From Sporomusaceae bacterium (GTDB lineage: Bacteria; Bacillota; Negativicutes; UBA1444), in the NCBI GenBank assembly GCA_018434355.1, contig JAHDPL010000032.1:1-64000 (forward strand): DNA of 64,000 nt, written 5' to 3'. Position 1 is the stretch's first letter, and every line of letters begins with the position of its first letter. Under the pieces are notes generated by a model. It was not told where the DNA came from and did not search any database. It saw nothing but the letters and a program-made list of their open reading frames with translations. A program made the translations under genes and the position numbers. This document shows, piece after piece, positions 1 through 8,116 of this stretch.

Positions 1-231
1 GGAGATTTCTTCGATAGCCAGGGCGTAGGCGACGAAGTCCATGCCGGCCCCGCCGTATTCTTCCGGATAAGGGATGCCCATCAGGCCGAGTTTGCCCATT
101 TCGTTGTAAATATCGCGCGGGAAGATTTCTTTTTCATCGCGTTCGGCTGCGCCGGGGGCGATCCGTTTCTGGGTGAATTCCTGCACTGTTTTGCGCAAGC
201 TTTCCTGGTCTTCGGTCAATACAAAATTCAT
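1..231 (-). CDS. acyl-CoA dehydrogenase, N-terminal fragment (cut by window edge)
   Basis: Only the first 77 codons lie in the window; the gene runs off the left edge. The translation starts MNFVLTEDQESLRKTVQEF and contains LGLMGIPYPEEYGGAGMDF, the helical N-terminal domain of short/medium-chain acyl-CoA dehydrogenases, closely resembling the complete paralogue at 10833-11981 (LMGLPYPTEYGGAGAD). These flavoenzymes oxidise an acyl-CoA to the 2-enoyl-CoA and pass electrons to an electron-transferring flavoprotein. It is the last visible gene after the CoA-transferase and dehydratase-like genes and is probably co-transcribed with them. The ATG start has only a weak ribosome binding site. Substrate is unknown. 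Confidence 0.9.
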   Translation of the reverse strand, partial: MNFVLTEDQESLRKTVQEFTQKRIAPGAAERDEKEIFPRDIYNEMGKLGLMGIPYPEEYGGAGMDFVAYALAIEEIS

Positions 232-299
232 TTTCCAATCAGCTCCCATTTTTGTGCTTTTTTTCACATGTCAGGGCGAACGGATTCTTTAATAATCCC

Positions 300-363
300 G
301 GACGCATGCGCCCGGAGTCTCCGCCCCGCCGATGCGGGTGCAGTGCTCCGGGCCGCATGGTCC
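300..363 (-). other. long imperfect inverted repeat between dehydratase-like gene and acyl-CoA dehydrogenase
   Basis: Arms at 300-317 and 346-363 pair over about 17 bp with one bulge on each side (GCCCGGAG with CTCCGGGC at the centre), and the intervening bases contain a second small stem (CCCGC-CGAT-GCGGG). No T-run follows on either strand, so it is not a standard intrinsic terminator. It lies inside a run of minus-strand genes and could be an mRNA processing or stability element, or an attenuator. Seen directly; role is inference. Confidence 0.6.
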
Positions 364-375
364 GAAAAGGGGCTG

Positions 376-1839
376 TTACTTCTTCACAGGCGCTTCGGGC
401 TCTTTGACGGCGTCAACCGGAATGTCCATGATTTTCTTGGCTTGCTCGAAATATTCTTCCCACTTGGTCAGTGCTTTGACGACCAGTTTGGCGCCGTCCG
501 GCGAACCGCCGCCATGCATGCAGCCGGGGATGCCGCCGCCGACGGTCAGCCACTCGACCAGGCGGGCCAGTTTGGCGCGGCTTTCGCCGTCAGCACCGGC
601 AGTGAGAGCCTTTTTGATGAATGCGCCGTAATCGGTCTGCATATCCATCCAGGAAGGCATGCAACCGGTCTCGGCGATGCCGCCGCTGATGTCCTGCGCC
701 ATGACTTTCGTCTGATACGGCAGTTTGGCGACTTGGGTCTTGTTGACATGGGCCAGCAGTGCATCGGGAACGAACAGACCGGATTTCATCGTCTTGCCGA
801 GCATCATCGCGCCCAGACCGACACCGGCGGTAATTTCGTTGTTGATCGCCATTTCGTTCAGCGTGGCCTGGAACGGTTTCACCGACAGACCATTGGCGCG
901 GGCCATGCCCATCGCGGCGCCGATCATGATGTCGCCCTGGCCGGCTACGCAGTGGCCGATGGCGGCGCGGTAGATCGCGGCGAAATTGCCGATATTGCGA
1001 CCGCTGTATTTGAACTCGCCGCACATGAATACGCGCTCGTTCGGAATGAATACGTTGTCAAAATGGATGTACGCCTGGGTGATGTTGCCGGCGTGAGGCA
1101 TGTCGTAGCCTTCTTCGGCGGCGCGGGTGTCGCTGATGCCGCGGCACTCGACGATGGTGATGCCTTTTTCATCGCGCGGTACGGCGAACGCTACCGCAAA
1201 GTCCTTGTCGACTTCGCCATAGCCGGTGCCGGGCATCGCGATGATGTAATGGCAGGCTGCCACGCCGCAGATCTGGATCTTGTAGCCGCTGACGATGATG
1301 CCGTCGGGCTTGACTTCTTTGACATGCAGGGTAACGTCGGGATTGGCCTGTTGGGAAGCTTTCTTGGAGCGATCGCCTTTGGCGTCGGTCAGTGCGCCGG
1401 CCAGAGCCAGGGCATTGTCCTCACAGAAGCGCATGAAGTTTTTGACCCGCTCATGATATTGGGTGCCAAACTCTTTGTCGCATTCAAACGATGCATCCCA
1501 CAGGGTGTTCAGCGCGGTCCAGCCGGCGCAGGTTGCGCCTTGGCAGGTGCCGGTCTGGTGATACTGATCGCGTTTCATCTTGGCATTGCCGACCTGGGCC
1601 GCAGCATCGCCCATGAAGGTGTTCCAGCGGTGTGCGATTTCGCCGGTCAGGCTGGATTTCGCAGTATAAATCGGTGCTCTTTCCGGATCAAAGCTTGCAT
1701 CATAGGAGCGTGCGACAGACTTGATATGCAGGGCTGTGTTCGGGTCGGTGGTGACGTCCTGGATCAATTTGCCGAACTTGTAGATATTGGGCCGCATTTT
1801 TTTGATACTCTCGATGTACTGTTTTCCGTTCATCAACAT
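376..1839 (-). CDS. 4-hydroxybutyryl-CoA dehydratase / HpaB-family flavoprotein, divergent
   Basis: 487 residues, the usual length for the 4-hydroxybutyryl-CoA dehydratase/4-hydroxyphenylacetate 3-hydroxylase family. Recognisable family segments are NGKQYIESI at the N-terminus, YHQTGTCQGATCAGW (residues 93-107), FIPNERVFMCGE (264-275) and GQGDIMIGAAMGMA (about 301-314). The well-studied dehydratase of Clostridium aminobutyricum binds FAD and a [4Fe-4S] cluster through Cys99, Cys103, His292 and Cys299. Here the first pair is spaced Cx4C (99 and 104), Cys297 is kept, and the histidine position seven residues before it is Tyr290, with His296 next to the cysteine. It may therefore act on another hydroxyacyl-CoA or hold a different cluster. 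It sits just after a CoA-transferase gene, so a CoA-ester substrate is likely. The ATG start has AGGGGGA upstream. Confidence 0.8.
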   Translation of the reverse strand: MLMNGKQYIESIKKMRPNIYKFGKLIQDVTTDPNTALHIKSVARSYDASFDPERAPIYTAKSSLTGEIAHRWNTFMGDAAAQVGNAKMKRDQYHQTGTCQGATCAGWTALNTLWDASFECDKEFGTQYHERVKNFMRFCEDNALALAGALTDAKGDRSKKASQQANPDVTLHVKEVKPDGIIVSGYKIQICGVAACHYIIAMPGTGYGEVDKDFAVAFAVPRDEKGITIVECRGISDTRAAEEGYDMPHAGNITQAYIHFDNVFIPNERVFMCGEFKYSGRNIGNFAAIYRAAIGHCVAGQGDIMIGAAMGMARANGLSVKPFQATLNEMAINNEITAGVGLGAMMLGKTMKSGLFVPDALLAHVNKTQVAKLPYQTKVMAQDISGGIAETGCMPSWMDMQTDYGAFIKKALTAGADGESRAKLARLVEWLTVGGGIPGCMHGGGSPDGAKLVVKALTKWEEYFEQAKKIMDIPVDAVKEPEAPVKK

Positions 1840-1898
1840 GGTGTTTATTTCCCCCTTTTATTTTTGTGTGGCCGCGCCACAAAGTCACGCTTTAGTTG

Positions 1899-3485
1899 TT
1901 ACTTGCCGTTTTTGGCCAGGATTTCGGCCTTGATGCCCATCGGTTCATCGCGGAAGATGCGGGCATCCATCAATTTCAGGTCTTTGGCGACATGCGGCTT
2001 GAATTCCATCTGGGCCAGAATGTCCTTCTCGAGGTCCATTCCCGGCGCGATCTCAGTCAGAGTCAAGCCTTCCGGCCGCATTTCGAACACGGCGCGCTCG
2101 GTGACATAGAGAACCTTTTGGCCTTTTTCCCGTGCATATTCACCGGAGAATGTGACATGGCCGACTTTTGGCACCAGTTTTTTCGCTTTGCCTTCGCTGA
2201 CGATTTTCAGTTTGCCGTCTTCAACCGCGACTTCCAGTCCCGAAGCGGTCAATGTGCCGCAGAAAACGACGCGTTTGGAATTTTGCGTGATGTTGACAAA
2301 GCCGCCTGGTCCGGCAATCCGCGGACCAAATTTCGACACGTTGACGTTGCCGATTTCATCGAGTTCCGCCATGCCCAGGCAGGCCAGGTCCAGGCCGCCG
2401 CCGTCATAGAAGTCGAACTGGCTGGGGTGATCGATGATCGCCAGCGGGTTGATCGCGCAACCGAACCGCAGGCCGCCGCAGGGAACACCGCCGATCAGGC
2501 CGGGCTCGACTGTCGCGGTCAGTTGGTCGATGATGCCTTCTTCCGCCGCCACTGCCGACACGCCTTCCGGCATGCCGATCCCCAGGTTGATGACCGCTTC
2601 GGGAATCAATTCCATCGCCGCCCGACGGCAGATGATCTTGCGATCGTCGAGTGCGATCGGTTTGATATCGGAAAGCGGCATCCGTACGTCGCCGGTCAAT
2701 GAGCCGTCGTAGCCGCCCGGCGCCATGCCCATCGTCTGGGGATGGTTTTCCGGTTTGGCCACCACGATGGCATCTACCAATGTGCCAGGCACAACGACGT
2801 CGCGCGGATCGATCGTGCCGGTCTGGGTGATCCGTTCGACCTGTACGATGACCTTGCCGCCCGAGTTCTTCGCGGCCAGCGCCTGCACATAAAACTCCAG
2901 ACGAATCGGTTCCTTTTCGATGCTGACATTGCCAAACTGGTCGGCGGTTGTGCCGCGAATGATCGCCACATCGACCGGGAACGCCTTGTACCAGAGATAT
3001 TCTTTGCCTTCCAGCTCGATCAGTTTTACGACTTCGCCGGTCGAGCGCTTGTTCAGTCTGCCGCCGGTTTCCCGCGGGTCGGCGAAGGTTTTCAGGCCGA
3101 CATGGGTGATAACGCCGGGTTTTTTGCCGCCGATGGCACGGTACAGATGCATCATGACGCCCTGGGGAATCGCGTAGGCTTCGCATTGCTCCGCGTTGAT
3201 CATTTTGATCATATCCGGCTGCAAGTTGAAGTGACCGGCGATGATCTTGCTGATCAGACTTTCCTTGCACCAACGGTTCAGGCCCCAGTTCGATTTGCCG
3301 TCATTCTGGGAAGCGCCGTAAGTCAACGTCAGGTTGTTAGGAGCGCCGGTATTGAGAAAACTTTCTTCGACAGCTTTGGAAATTTCTTCGGGATGACCCA
3401 TGCCGATAAAACCGCTAACGGCAACCGTCGCCCCCGGTTTGATGAGTTTTACCGCTTCTTCCGCAGTCATGACCTTGTTTTTCAA
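1899..3485 (-). CDS. acyl-CoA:acetate/propionate CoA-transferase (one-chain, YdiF/Pct type)
   Basis: 528 residues with both CoA-transferase halves fused: an N-terminal domain opening TAEEAVKLIKPGATVAVSGF and a second half with INLGIGMPEGVSAVAAEEG (from about residue 297), where family I transferases of this type carry their catalytic glutamate. Length and order match propionate CoA-transferase and YdiF. It moves CoA between acetyl- or propionyl-CoA and a free acid, probably activating the acid used by the neighbouring dehydratase-like enzyme. The start is TTG, nine bases after a clear AGGAGG. It is the first gene after the sigma-54 promoter at 3588-3604. Acyl specificity cannot be read from sequence. 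Confidence 0.9.
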   Translation of the reverse strand: MKNKVMTAEEAVKLIKPGATVAVSGFIGMGHPEEISKAVEESFLNTGAPNNLTLTYGASQNDGKSNWGLNRWCKESLISKIIAGHFNLQPDMIKMINAEQCEAYAIPQGVMMHLYRAIGGKKPGVITHVGLKTFADPRETGGRLNKRSTGEVVKLIELEGKEYLWYKAFPVDVAIIRGTTADQFGNVSIEKEPIRLEFYVQALAAKNSGGKVIVQVERITQTGTIDPRDVVVPGTLVDAIVVAKPENHPQTMGMAPGGYDGSLTGDVRMPLSDIKPIALDDRKIICRRAAMELIPEAVINLGIGMPEGVSAVAAEEGIIDQLTATVEPGLIGGVPCGGLRFGCAINPLAIIDHPSQFDFYDGGGLDLACLGMAELDEIGNVNVSKFGPRIAGPGGFVNITQNSKRVVFCGTLTASGLEVAVEDGKLKIVSEGKAKKLVPKVGHVTFSGEYAREKGQKVLYVTERAVFEMRPEGLTLTEIAPGMDLEKDILAQMEFKPHVAKDLKLMDARIFRDEPMGIKAEILAKNGK

Positions 3486-3587
3486 CGAACTACACCTCCT
3501 GTTATTTTAGAAAACCCGACGACCCCTCTTGCCTTTGTTGTGAAAATCATCACGCACTTACGCATTTCACTTCGCTTAATTGTTTAT

Positions 3588-3604
3588 TGCAATATCCATG
3601 CCAA
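3588..3604 (-). promoter_or_regulatory. sigma-54 (-24/-12) promoter for the CoA-transferase/dehydratase block
   Basis: On the minus strand the sequence is TTGGCAT-GGATA-TTGCA, against the consensus TGGCAC-N5-TTGCA; the GG and GC dinucleotides are correctly spaced. It lies about 100 bases before the TTG start at 3485, in a 302-base gap (3486-3787) that otherwise holds only a terminator hairpin. A gene for a sigma-54 activator lies at 13790-15907. Confidence 0.72.
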
Positions 3605-3651
3605 TCCCAATTTACCAGGCTTTATAACGATTTCCACCATAATGCGGAAAA

Positions 3652-3679
3652 GAGGTCGATGCTTTTTTGCATCGACCTC
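3652..3679 (-). terminator. intrinsic terminator after the nitroreductase gene
   Basis: A perfect 11-bp stem (GAGGTCGATGC with GCATCGACCTC) and 6-base loop, followed on the minus strand by TTTT. It lies about 110 bases after the nitroreductase stop and upstream of the sigma-54 promoter at 3588, so it separates the two acyl-CoA blocks. Confidence 0.85.
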
Positions 3680-3787
3680 CTGCTCGTTTGTTCTTGTTTT
3701 CACTTCATTCAAACAAGGCTTTGTTTCGCCACTTTTAGCGTTTTTCTCCCTGTGATGCACCCGCGCACGACGCGATGCTTCAATGCA

Positions 3788-4354
3788 TCACTCTCGCCAT
3801 TCAATATCTTGATGTTTACGCGGCGGTGTCGGCGGGGTTTGATCCGGCCATCCAATCGGCGTGATGCCGATCAGTCCCCGCTCGGGGCAGCCCAGATATT
3901 CCAGCACGGCGTCTTCAACCCAGAGCGGACCGGTCATCCAGCACGCGCCCAGGCCTGCTTCATGCGCCAGCAGAAGAAAGTTTTGCATCGCTGCACTGGA
4001 GCCATATTCGCTGCCACGCTGGTACACGCGCTCTTCCGGCATCTTGGTCACAACGACCAGGACTGCCGGCGCTCCGCCAAAGTCTTTGAAATAGCCGCGC
4101 ACCATCGTCCGCATTTTTTCATTGAACAGTTTTTGCATCCGCAGGTCCAGTTTTTCGATGCAGCCTTCGGCAATATTCGCCAAATCGGCTTTGGCCGCGC
4201 CAGTTAGGACATAGAATTTCCATGGTTGCTCATTCATTGCCGAGGGCGCCCACATCGCCCCATGGATCAGTTGCTCGATCAGTTCGCGGGGAACCGGGTC
4301 CGGCTTGAACCGACGAATCGTGCGGCGTTCCTTGATTGCCTGCAATAGTTCCAA
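3788..4354 (-). CDS. nitroreductase-family FMN oxidoreductase
   Basis: 188 residues with the nitroreductase signature: IKERRTIRRFKPDPVP at the N-terminus (Arg residues that bind FMN phosphate), APSAMNEQPWKFYVL (about residues 36-50) and a C-terminal GLIGITPIGWPDQ. Such enzymes use NAD(P)H and FMN to reduce nitro, quinone or enoate-like compounds. The start is TTG, eight bases after AGGAGG. It is the last gene of a minus-strand run with an M24 peptidase and a CoA-transferase, and a strong terminator follows. The natural substrate is unknown. Confidence 0.88.
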   Translation of the reverse strand: MELLQAIKERRTIRRFKPDPVPRELIEQLIHGAMWAPSAMNEQPWKFYVLTGAAKADLANIAEGCIEKLDLRMQKLFNEKMRTMVRGYFKDFGGAPAVLVVVTKMPEERVYQRGSEYGSSAAMQNFLLLAHEAGLGACWMTGPLWVEDAVLEYLGCPERGLIGITPIGWPDQTPPTPPRKHQDIEWRE

Positions 4355-4381
4355 ATTGCTGCGCCTCCTCTTGCCCCGGAA

Positions 4382-5566
4382 TTAATGCTCGTGAATATAG
4401 TATGGGGCGTCGTTGTCCTCCACCAGGGAAACCAGCCCCTCTTCCCCCACCACAAATGTATTTTCCAGACCGACCGCGCCATCGGGAAAGACAAACTTCG
4501 GTTCGACGGCAATCACCATGTTCGCCTGCAGCACTTGTTCGACCCTCGGGGCCAGTACCGGCAGTTCATCGATTTCGACGCCGACGCCATGCCCGATGAA
4601 GGGTACCCGCCGCGCCATGCCCATAAAATGCTCGCACAGTCCGTTGGTGCGAACCAGTTGACGGGCCGCCGTCCACAGCTCACTGCAGATTGCGCCGGCG
4701 CGGGCCTGCTGCTTCAAGAGCTCCTGAATCGCCACGGCGGTCTCGTAGGCATGTTCCATGTGGCTCGGCAAATTGCCGATACAATAGGTCCTTGTCATGT
4801 CGGCTTGATAGCCGGTGGACCAGCCGGAAAAATCGACGATCACCGGTTCGTTTTTGCCGATCAGCCGCTGGGTTGATGCGTGGGGAAATGCCGGAACCAA
4901 GCCGCGCCCGCCGAGCGGGCCGCTGCTGTAACTGGGAATCGCCGCGTCCGGTCCGGACAAAACCAGCGCATAGGTGAGTTCCTGATTGAAGCCTCGCGCA
5001 CGCAAATAGCCGGGATGACCCAGCTGCCGGGCAAACCGTTCGATCTGCCCGGCCAGTTCCAGTTCACTCATCTGCTGATACAATACCTGAGGCACAAAGT
5101 CAAAGATCTGTTGGCCCATCTGGCAGGCACGACCGATTTGCTCGATCTCCCAGGCCGACTTGACCATCCGCAGTCTGCGGATAGCGCCGGAAATATCGAC
5201 GATACGAGCTGCCGGAAACAGTCCGGCCAGTCGGGAGTGCGCGGCAGCCGGCAACACGTCGGACTCCAGCCCCAGCACTGTCGGCAGTGCATAACCCTGC
5301 TCCTGCAGCAACGTCGGCAAGTTTTCCTGTCGGTTCAGATTCTCGATCCGGGATAGCAGCGTTTCCTCCCTTATGCGTTCCGCGCCAGGCAACGTCACTA
5401 ATAACGGGGTTCCCGCAGCCGGCACATAAAGGATCGCTCGATTCACTGCGCCGCTATAATAGAACAGATCGGCATGTTGCACAACCAGCGCCGCATCAAT
5501 CCCTTCCTTGTCGAGGGCCTGTTGAAGCGCGGCCAACCGGGCGTTCAATTCGCTTTGGGGTACCAC
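4382..5566 (-). CDS. M24-family metallopeptidase (Xaa-Pro aminopeptidase/creatinase fold)
   Basis: 394 residues: an N-terminal creatinase-like domain (about 1-155) and a C-terminal pita-bread domain. The five metal ligands of M24 aminopeptidases are present: Asp in PVIVDFSGW, Asp in ADMTRTYC, His in FIGHGVGVE, Glu in IAVEPKFV and Glu in VGLENTFV. It should therefore be a metal-dependent peptidase rather than a metal-free creatinase. The start is GTG with AGGCAGGTG upstream. It follows the two CoA-transferase subunit genes by 45 bases; the link between a proline peptidase and acyl-CoA metabolism is unclear. Confidence 0.87.
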   Translation of the reverse strand: MVPQSELNARLAALQQALDKEGIDAALVVQHADLFYYSGAVNRAILYVPAAGTPLLVTLPGAERIREETLLSRIENLNRQENLPTLLQEQGYALPTVLGLESDVLPAAAHSRLAGLFPAARIVDISGAIRRLRMVKSAWEIEQIGRACQMGQQIFDFVPQVLYQQMSELELAGQIERFARQLGHPGYLRARGFNQELTYALVLSGPDAAIPSYSSGPLGGRGLVPAFPHASTQRLIGKNEPVIVDFSGWSTGYQADMTRTYCIGNLPSHMEHAYETAVAIQELLKQQARAGAICSELWTAARQLVRTNGLCEHFMGMARRVPFIGHGVGVEIDELPVLAPRVEQVLQANMVIAVEPKFVFPDGAVGLENTFVVGEEGLVSLVEDNDAPYYIHEH

Positions 5567-5611
5567 CGTAAATACACCTGCCTGTTGTTATCATTACCCT
5601 GTCGCAGCAAA

Positions 5612-6607
5612 CTATTGCAGCAGCGCCGCCACCTTGTCCTGCGGCATAATCCATTGTCCGAACGGCTCCGCCAGCACCTTCGCCGGATTGTCCTGCAAGG
5701 CGGCGACTTTTTCCGCCCCGATCAGGTCCAGATATTGCTGGTGATTTTCCCAGGAATAGACGTACTTGTCCAGATAGTTTCGCAAGGCTTCGCCGCGCGA
5801 GTTCTTGATGAACATGCTGATATGTTCGAGGTCTTCCCCATACACGCCGGGCGAGTTGCAAGGCCAGGCGCCCATGTACCAGGGCACGACCGCATCGACG
5901 CCGACGCCGGGAATCGCGACCAGGTTGGGGAAGCGGCGGCACATCTCGGTATCGACGATCTGGTCGGCGATCAGCACGATTTTCTTGCCGGCTCTTGCCA
6001 GCCAATAATCGTAGTACATCGAGCCGAGAATGAGCCCATTGCCGTGCGTGTCGGCAAACGGCACATGCACGATGGAAAGGTCCGGCGAAATCGCCTGCAA
6101 CAAAGCCACCTTGCGGCCACTGCCAAAGGGGTCTTCGGTCACGACATTTTTCGGATACGCCATTTTGCCATCCCATAGCCCTTGCTTCTTCAAATCGCCC
6201 CAGATTCCGGAGCCGCAGGGAATGAACGGCAGGTTGAGCGCACCGGCCATCAGCCGCGAATTCAGCGTCAGGTTCGATTCGTCTTCCCATTTGATCTTGC
6301 GAGGAATCCCCTTTTCCAGTGCATCGCGGGTAATCACGCTCAGTCCTGCCCGCTCATGGCTGGAGAACGTCGAAATCACCGAGTCGATGATTCCTTCGGC
6401 TACCAACATGCTGCCACCGAAGCCGATTCCCGGTTCCACCCAGTACAGGTCGCGGACTTTGACGCCGCCTTTTTTGTTTTGGCGCAAAATCTCCTTGATG
6501 AATATATTGGCCTGGCGCGCCAGCGGGAATCCGCCGGCCGCAATCGACATCCGGTCCTTGACAAACGTTTGGACGGCAACGTCCAGTCGCATCAATTTGT
6601 TTTTCAT
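5612..6607 (-). CDS. CoA-transferase subunit A (glutaconate CoA-transferase type)
   Basis: 331 residues, the length of the alpha subunit of glutaconate-type class I CoA-transferases. Supporting stretches are MSIAAGGFPLARQANIF (about 20-36), the oxyanion/CoA-binding-like PGIGFGGSMLVAEG (about 59-72) and HVPFADTHGNGLILGS (about 187-202). It pairs with the beta subunit encoded immediately upstream (28-base gap). Together they would transfer CoA between an acyl-CoA and a carboxylic acid entering the beta-oxidation-type pathway encoded before them. Related proteins include the steroid-ring enzyme IpdA, so dicarboxylic substrates are possible. ATG start with AGGGAGG upstream. Confidence 0.85.
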   Translation of the reverse strand: MKNKLMRLDVAVQTFVKDRMSIAAGGFPLARQANIFIKEILRQNKKGGVKVRDLYWVEPGIGFGGSMLVAEGIIDSVISTFSSHERAGLSVITRDALEKGIPRKIKWEDESNLTLNSRLMAGALNLPFIPCGSGIWGDLKKQGLWDGKMAYPKNVVTEDPFGSGRKVALLQAISPDLSIVHVPFADTHGNGLILGSMYYDYWLARAGKKIVLIADQIVDTEMCRRFPNLVAIPGVGVDAVVPWYMGAWPCNSPGVYGEDLEHISMFIKNSRGEALRNYLDKYVYSWENHQQYLDLIGAEKVAALQDNPAKVLAEPFGQWIMPQDKVAALLQ

Positions 6608-6635
6608 TTATACCGCCTCCCTTCTTGCACGCCGC

Positions 6636-7457
6636 TTAAGCAAACAGCTTTTTCCAGCCGGTAAAGTCGCCGGTGACATCCAGTTGTTCGCGCAATATCT
6701 TGATTTCTTCCGCCGTCGGAGGCTCCACGATCTTGAAGCCGGCGGCGATCCGGATTGGAAAACCGGTGCGCTCTTTGACCTCTTCCAGCGTGGTAAAGGG
6801 ATAAATCGCGGCAATTTCCAGCTCGCGGGTGACAGGGTTCGGCGTCAGCACGGCCAGGTCGGTGCAGATGGCCAGCGGTCCGCCGCCGGACAGCCCCCAT
6901 TTGTCCCAACGGGAAGTCCCGCCGTCGCAGAAGCCGGGGCTTGTCTGATAATCGAGTTTGTCAACGATCCGGTCTTCCCGGTGGTTCATGATGACAACAA
7001 AATTCTGCGAGCCCACCGCCAGGTCGTGACCGCCGCCGCTGCCCGATACGCGGGCCGCCGGACGGGTATAGTCATCGCCGTACAGGGTGGTGTTGAGATT
7101 GCCGTACCGATCGCACTGGGCAGCGCCGAGATAGGTCAGGTGCACGCGTCCGGTCTGGACCAGCCAGCCCAGCGTGCTGAGCACATCGGTCTGGCATTCG
7201 GCATTGACCTGGATGACGGTGTCGTCAATCCCCCAGGGGATGCGTCCAACCGCCACCGAACCTATCGAGCCGCCCTCGTAGATGATCGAGACATCCGGCG
7301 CAAAGGTTTTTTGCGCCAGCTGGGCGGGCAACAGGCTCAGCCCGACGCCGCAGAATACATTGGCGCCGTCTTTGCAGTACTTGTAAGCAACCGAACAGGC
7401 AAATTCCATCGGAGTATACAGTTTGAGCAGGTCTTTACGGTTTGTCGCCGAGTCCAT
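6636..7457 (-). CDS. CoA-transferase subunit B (glutaconate CoA-transferase type)
   Basis: 273 residues, matching beta subunits of glutaconate-type CoA-transferases. The segment VSIIYEGGSIGSVAVGRIPWG carries the glutamate that forms the glutamyl-CoA thioester in this family, and GSGGGHDLAVGSQNFVV and GVGLSLLPAQLAQKTFAPDV are typical glycine-rich CoA-binding regions. It is encoded directly before subunit A and 30 bases after an isochorismatase-like gene. ATG start with GAGGGGCGAG upstream. Confidence 0.87.
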   Translation of the reverse strand: MDSATNRKDLLKLYTPMEFACSVAYKYCKDGANVFCGVGLSLLPAQLAQKTFAPDVSIIYEGGSIGSVAVGRIPWGIDDTVIQVNAECQTDVLSTLGWLVQTGRVHLTYLGAAQCDRYGNLNTTLYGDDYTRPAARVSGSGGGHDLAVGSQNFVVIMNHREDRIVDKLDYQTSPGFCDGGTSRWDKWGLSGGGPLAICTDLAVLTPNPVTRELEIAAIYPFTTLEEVKERTGFPIRIAAGFKIVEPPTAEEIKILREQLDVTGDFTGWKKLFA

Positions 7458-7487
7458 TACTCGCCCCTCGCTTTCTGTTTGATTTTC

Positions 7488-8042
7488 TTATTTGAGCAGT
7501 GGCAAAATCAGTTTGAATTCGGCGGAATCGGCCCGTTCCACCCATTCGTAGATCGTCAGTTCCGTCGCGGTGATCACGCCGCCGGCCTGCCGGATCCGGT
7601 CCAGGCCAATCCCCCGGTTTGCCGTTGTTCTCGAACCGATCGCATCGGCGACCACATGCACGTCATAGCCGCGGCGCAAAGCCTCCAGCGCCGTCTGACA
7701 GACGCAGATGTGCGTTTCGATCCCGATCAGCACCAATGTTTTGGCGTCAAGTTTGGCCAGCGCCTCGGCAAATCCCGGCGCGCCAAAGCAATTGAAGGTG
7801 GTCTTTTCCAGATAGGAGAACTCCGGCAACAGGCTGGTAATCGCCGAATGCGTCGGTCCCAACCCCTTTGTATACTGTTGGGTGAACAGCATCGGCACCG
7901 CCAGCGCCTTGGCCGCTGTCACCATTTTCACCGAGCGATCCAATACCGACGTAAAATCATGGATCGCCGGCAGCAATTTCTCCTGGATATCCACGACCAC
8001 CAACACGCAGCCTTCTTTCTTCAATGGCCCAAAGTTCGGCAA
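7488..8042 (-). CDS. isochorismatase-family cysteine hydrolase
   Basis: 184 residues. The catalytic triad of the family is visible: Asp18 in VVVDIQEKLL, Lys80 in FSYLEKTTFNCF and Cys113 in IGIETHICV, the last in the usual cis-peptide context. Family members hydrolyse amides or vinyl ethers (nicotinamide, N-carbamoylsarcosine, isochorismate), and this one resembles the short YcaC/nicotinamidase-like type of unknown substrate. The start is TTG after GGGGGAG. It is separated from the preceding crotonase gene by a strong hairpin (8066-8095), so it is expressed by read-through or from an unseen promoter. Confidence 0.88.
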   Translation of the reverse strand: MPNFGPLKKEGCVLVVVDIQEKLLPAIHDFTSVLDRSVKMVTAAKALAVPMLFTQQYTKGLGPTHSAITSLLPEFSYLEKTTFNCFGAPGFAEALAKLDAKTLVLIGIETHICVCQTALEALRRGYDVHVVADAIGSRTTANRGIGLDRIRQAGGVITATELTIYEWVERADSAEFKLILPLLK

Positions 8043-8065
8043 TCTAAACTCCCCCTTTATAAAAC

Positions 8066-8095
8066 GGCCCCTGTATGGTTTGGCATACAGGGGCC
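8066..8095 (-). terminator. intrinsic terminator or attenuator inside the operon, after crotonase
   Basis: A perfect 12-bp stem (GGCCCCTGTATG with CATACAGGGGCC) and 6-base loop, followed on the minus strand by CGTTTTAT. It lies 22 bases after the crotonase stop and only 24 bases before the next start codon, so it probably lowers, rather than ends, transcription of the downstream CoA-transferase genes. Confidence 0.85.
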
Positions 8096-8116
8096 ATAGT
8101 TTGTTACGCGGACCGA

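Noticed and set aside
268-2109. 613-codon open frame on the plus strand
   Set aside because: It lies opposite the dehydratase-like and CoA-transferase genes, has His/Gln/Gly-rich antisense-type composition and no family features; a GC-bias shadow.
4382-8042. Creatine-degradation pathway (creatinase plus N-carbamoylsarcosine amidase)
   Set aside because: An M24 and an isochorismatase-family gene are present, but the M24 protein keeps all metal ligands of aminopeptidases, unlike creatinase, and there is no sarcosine enzyme.
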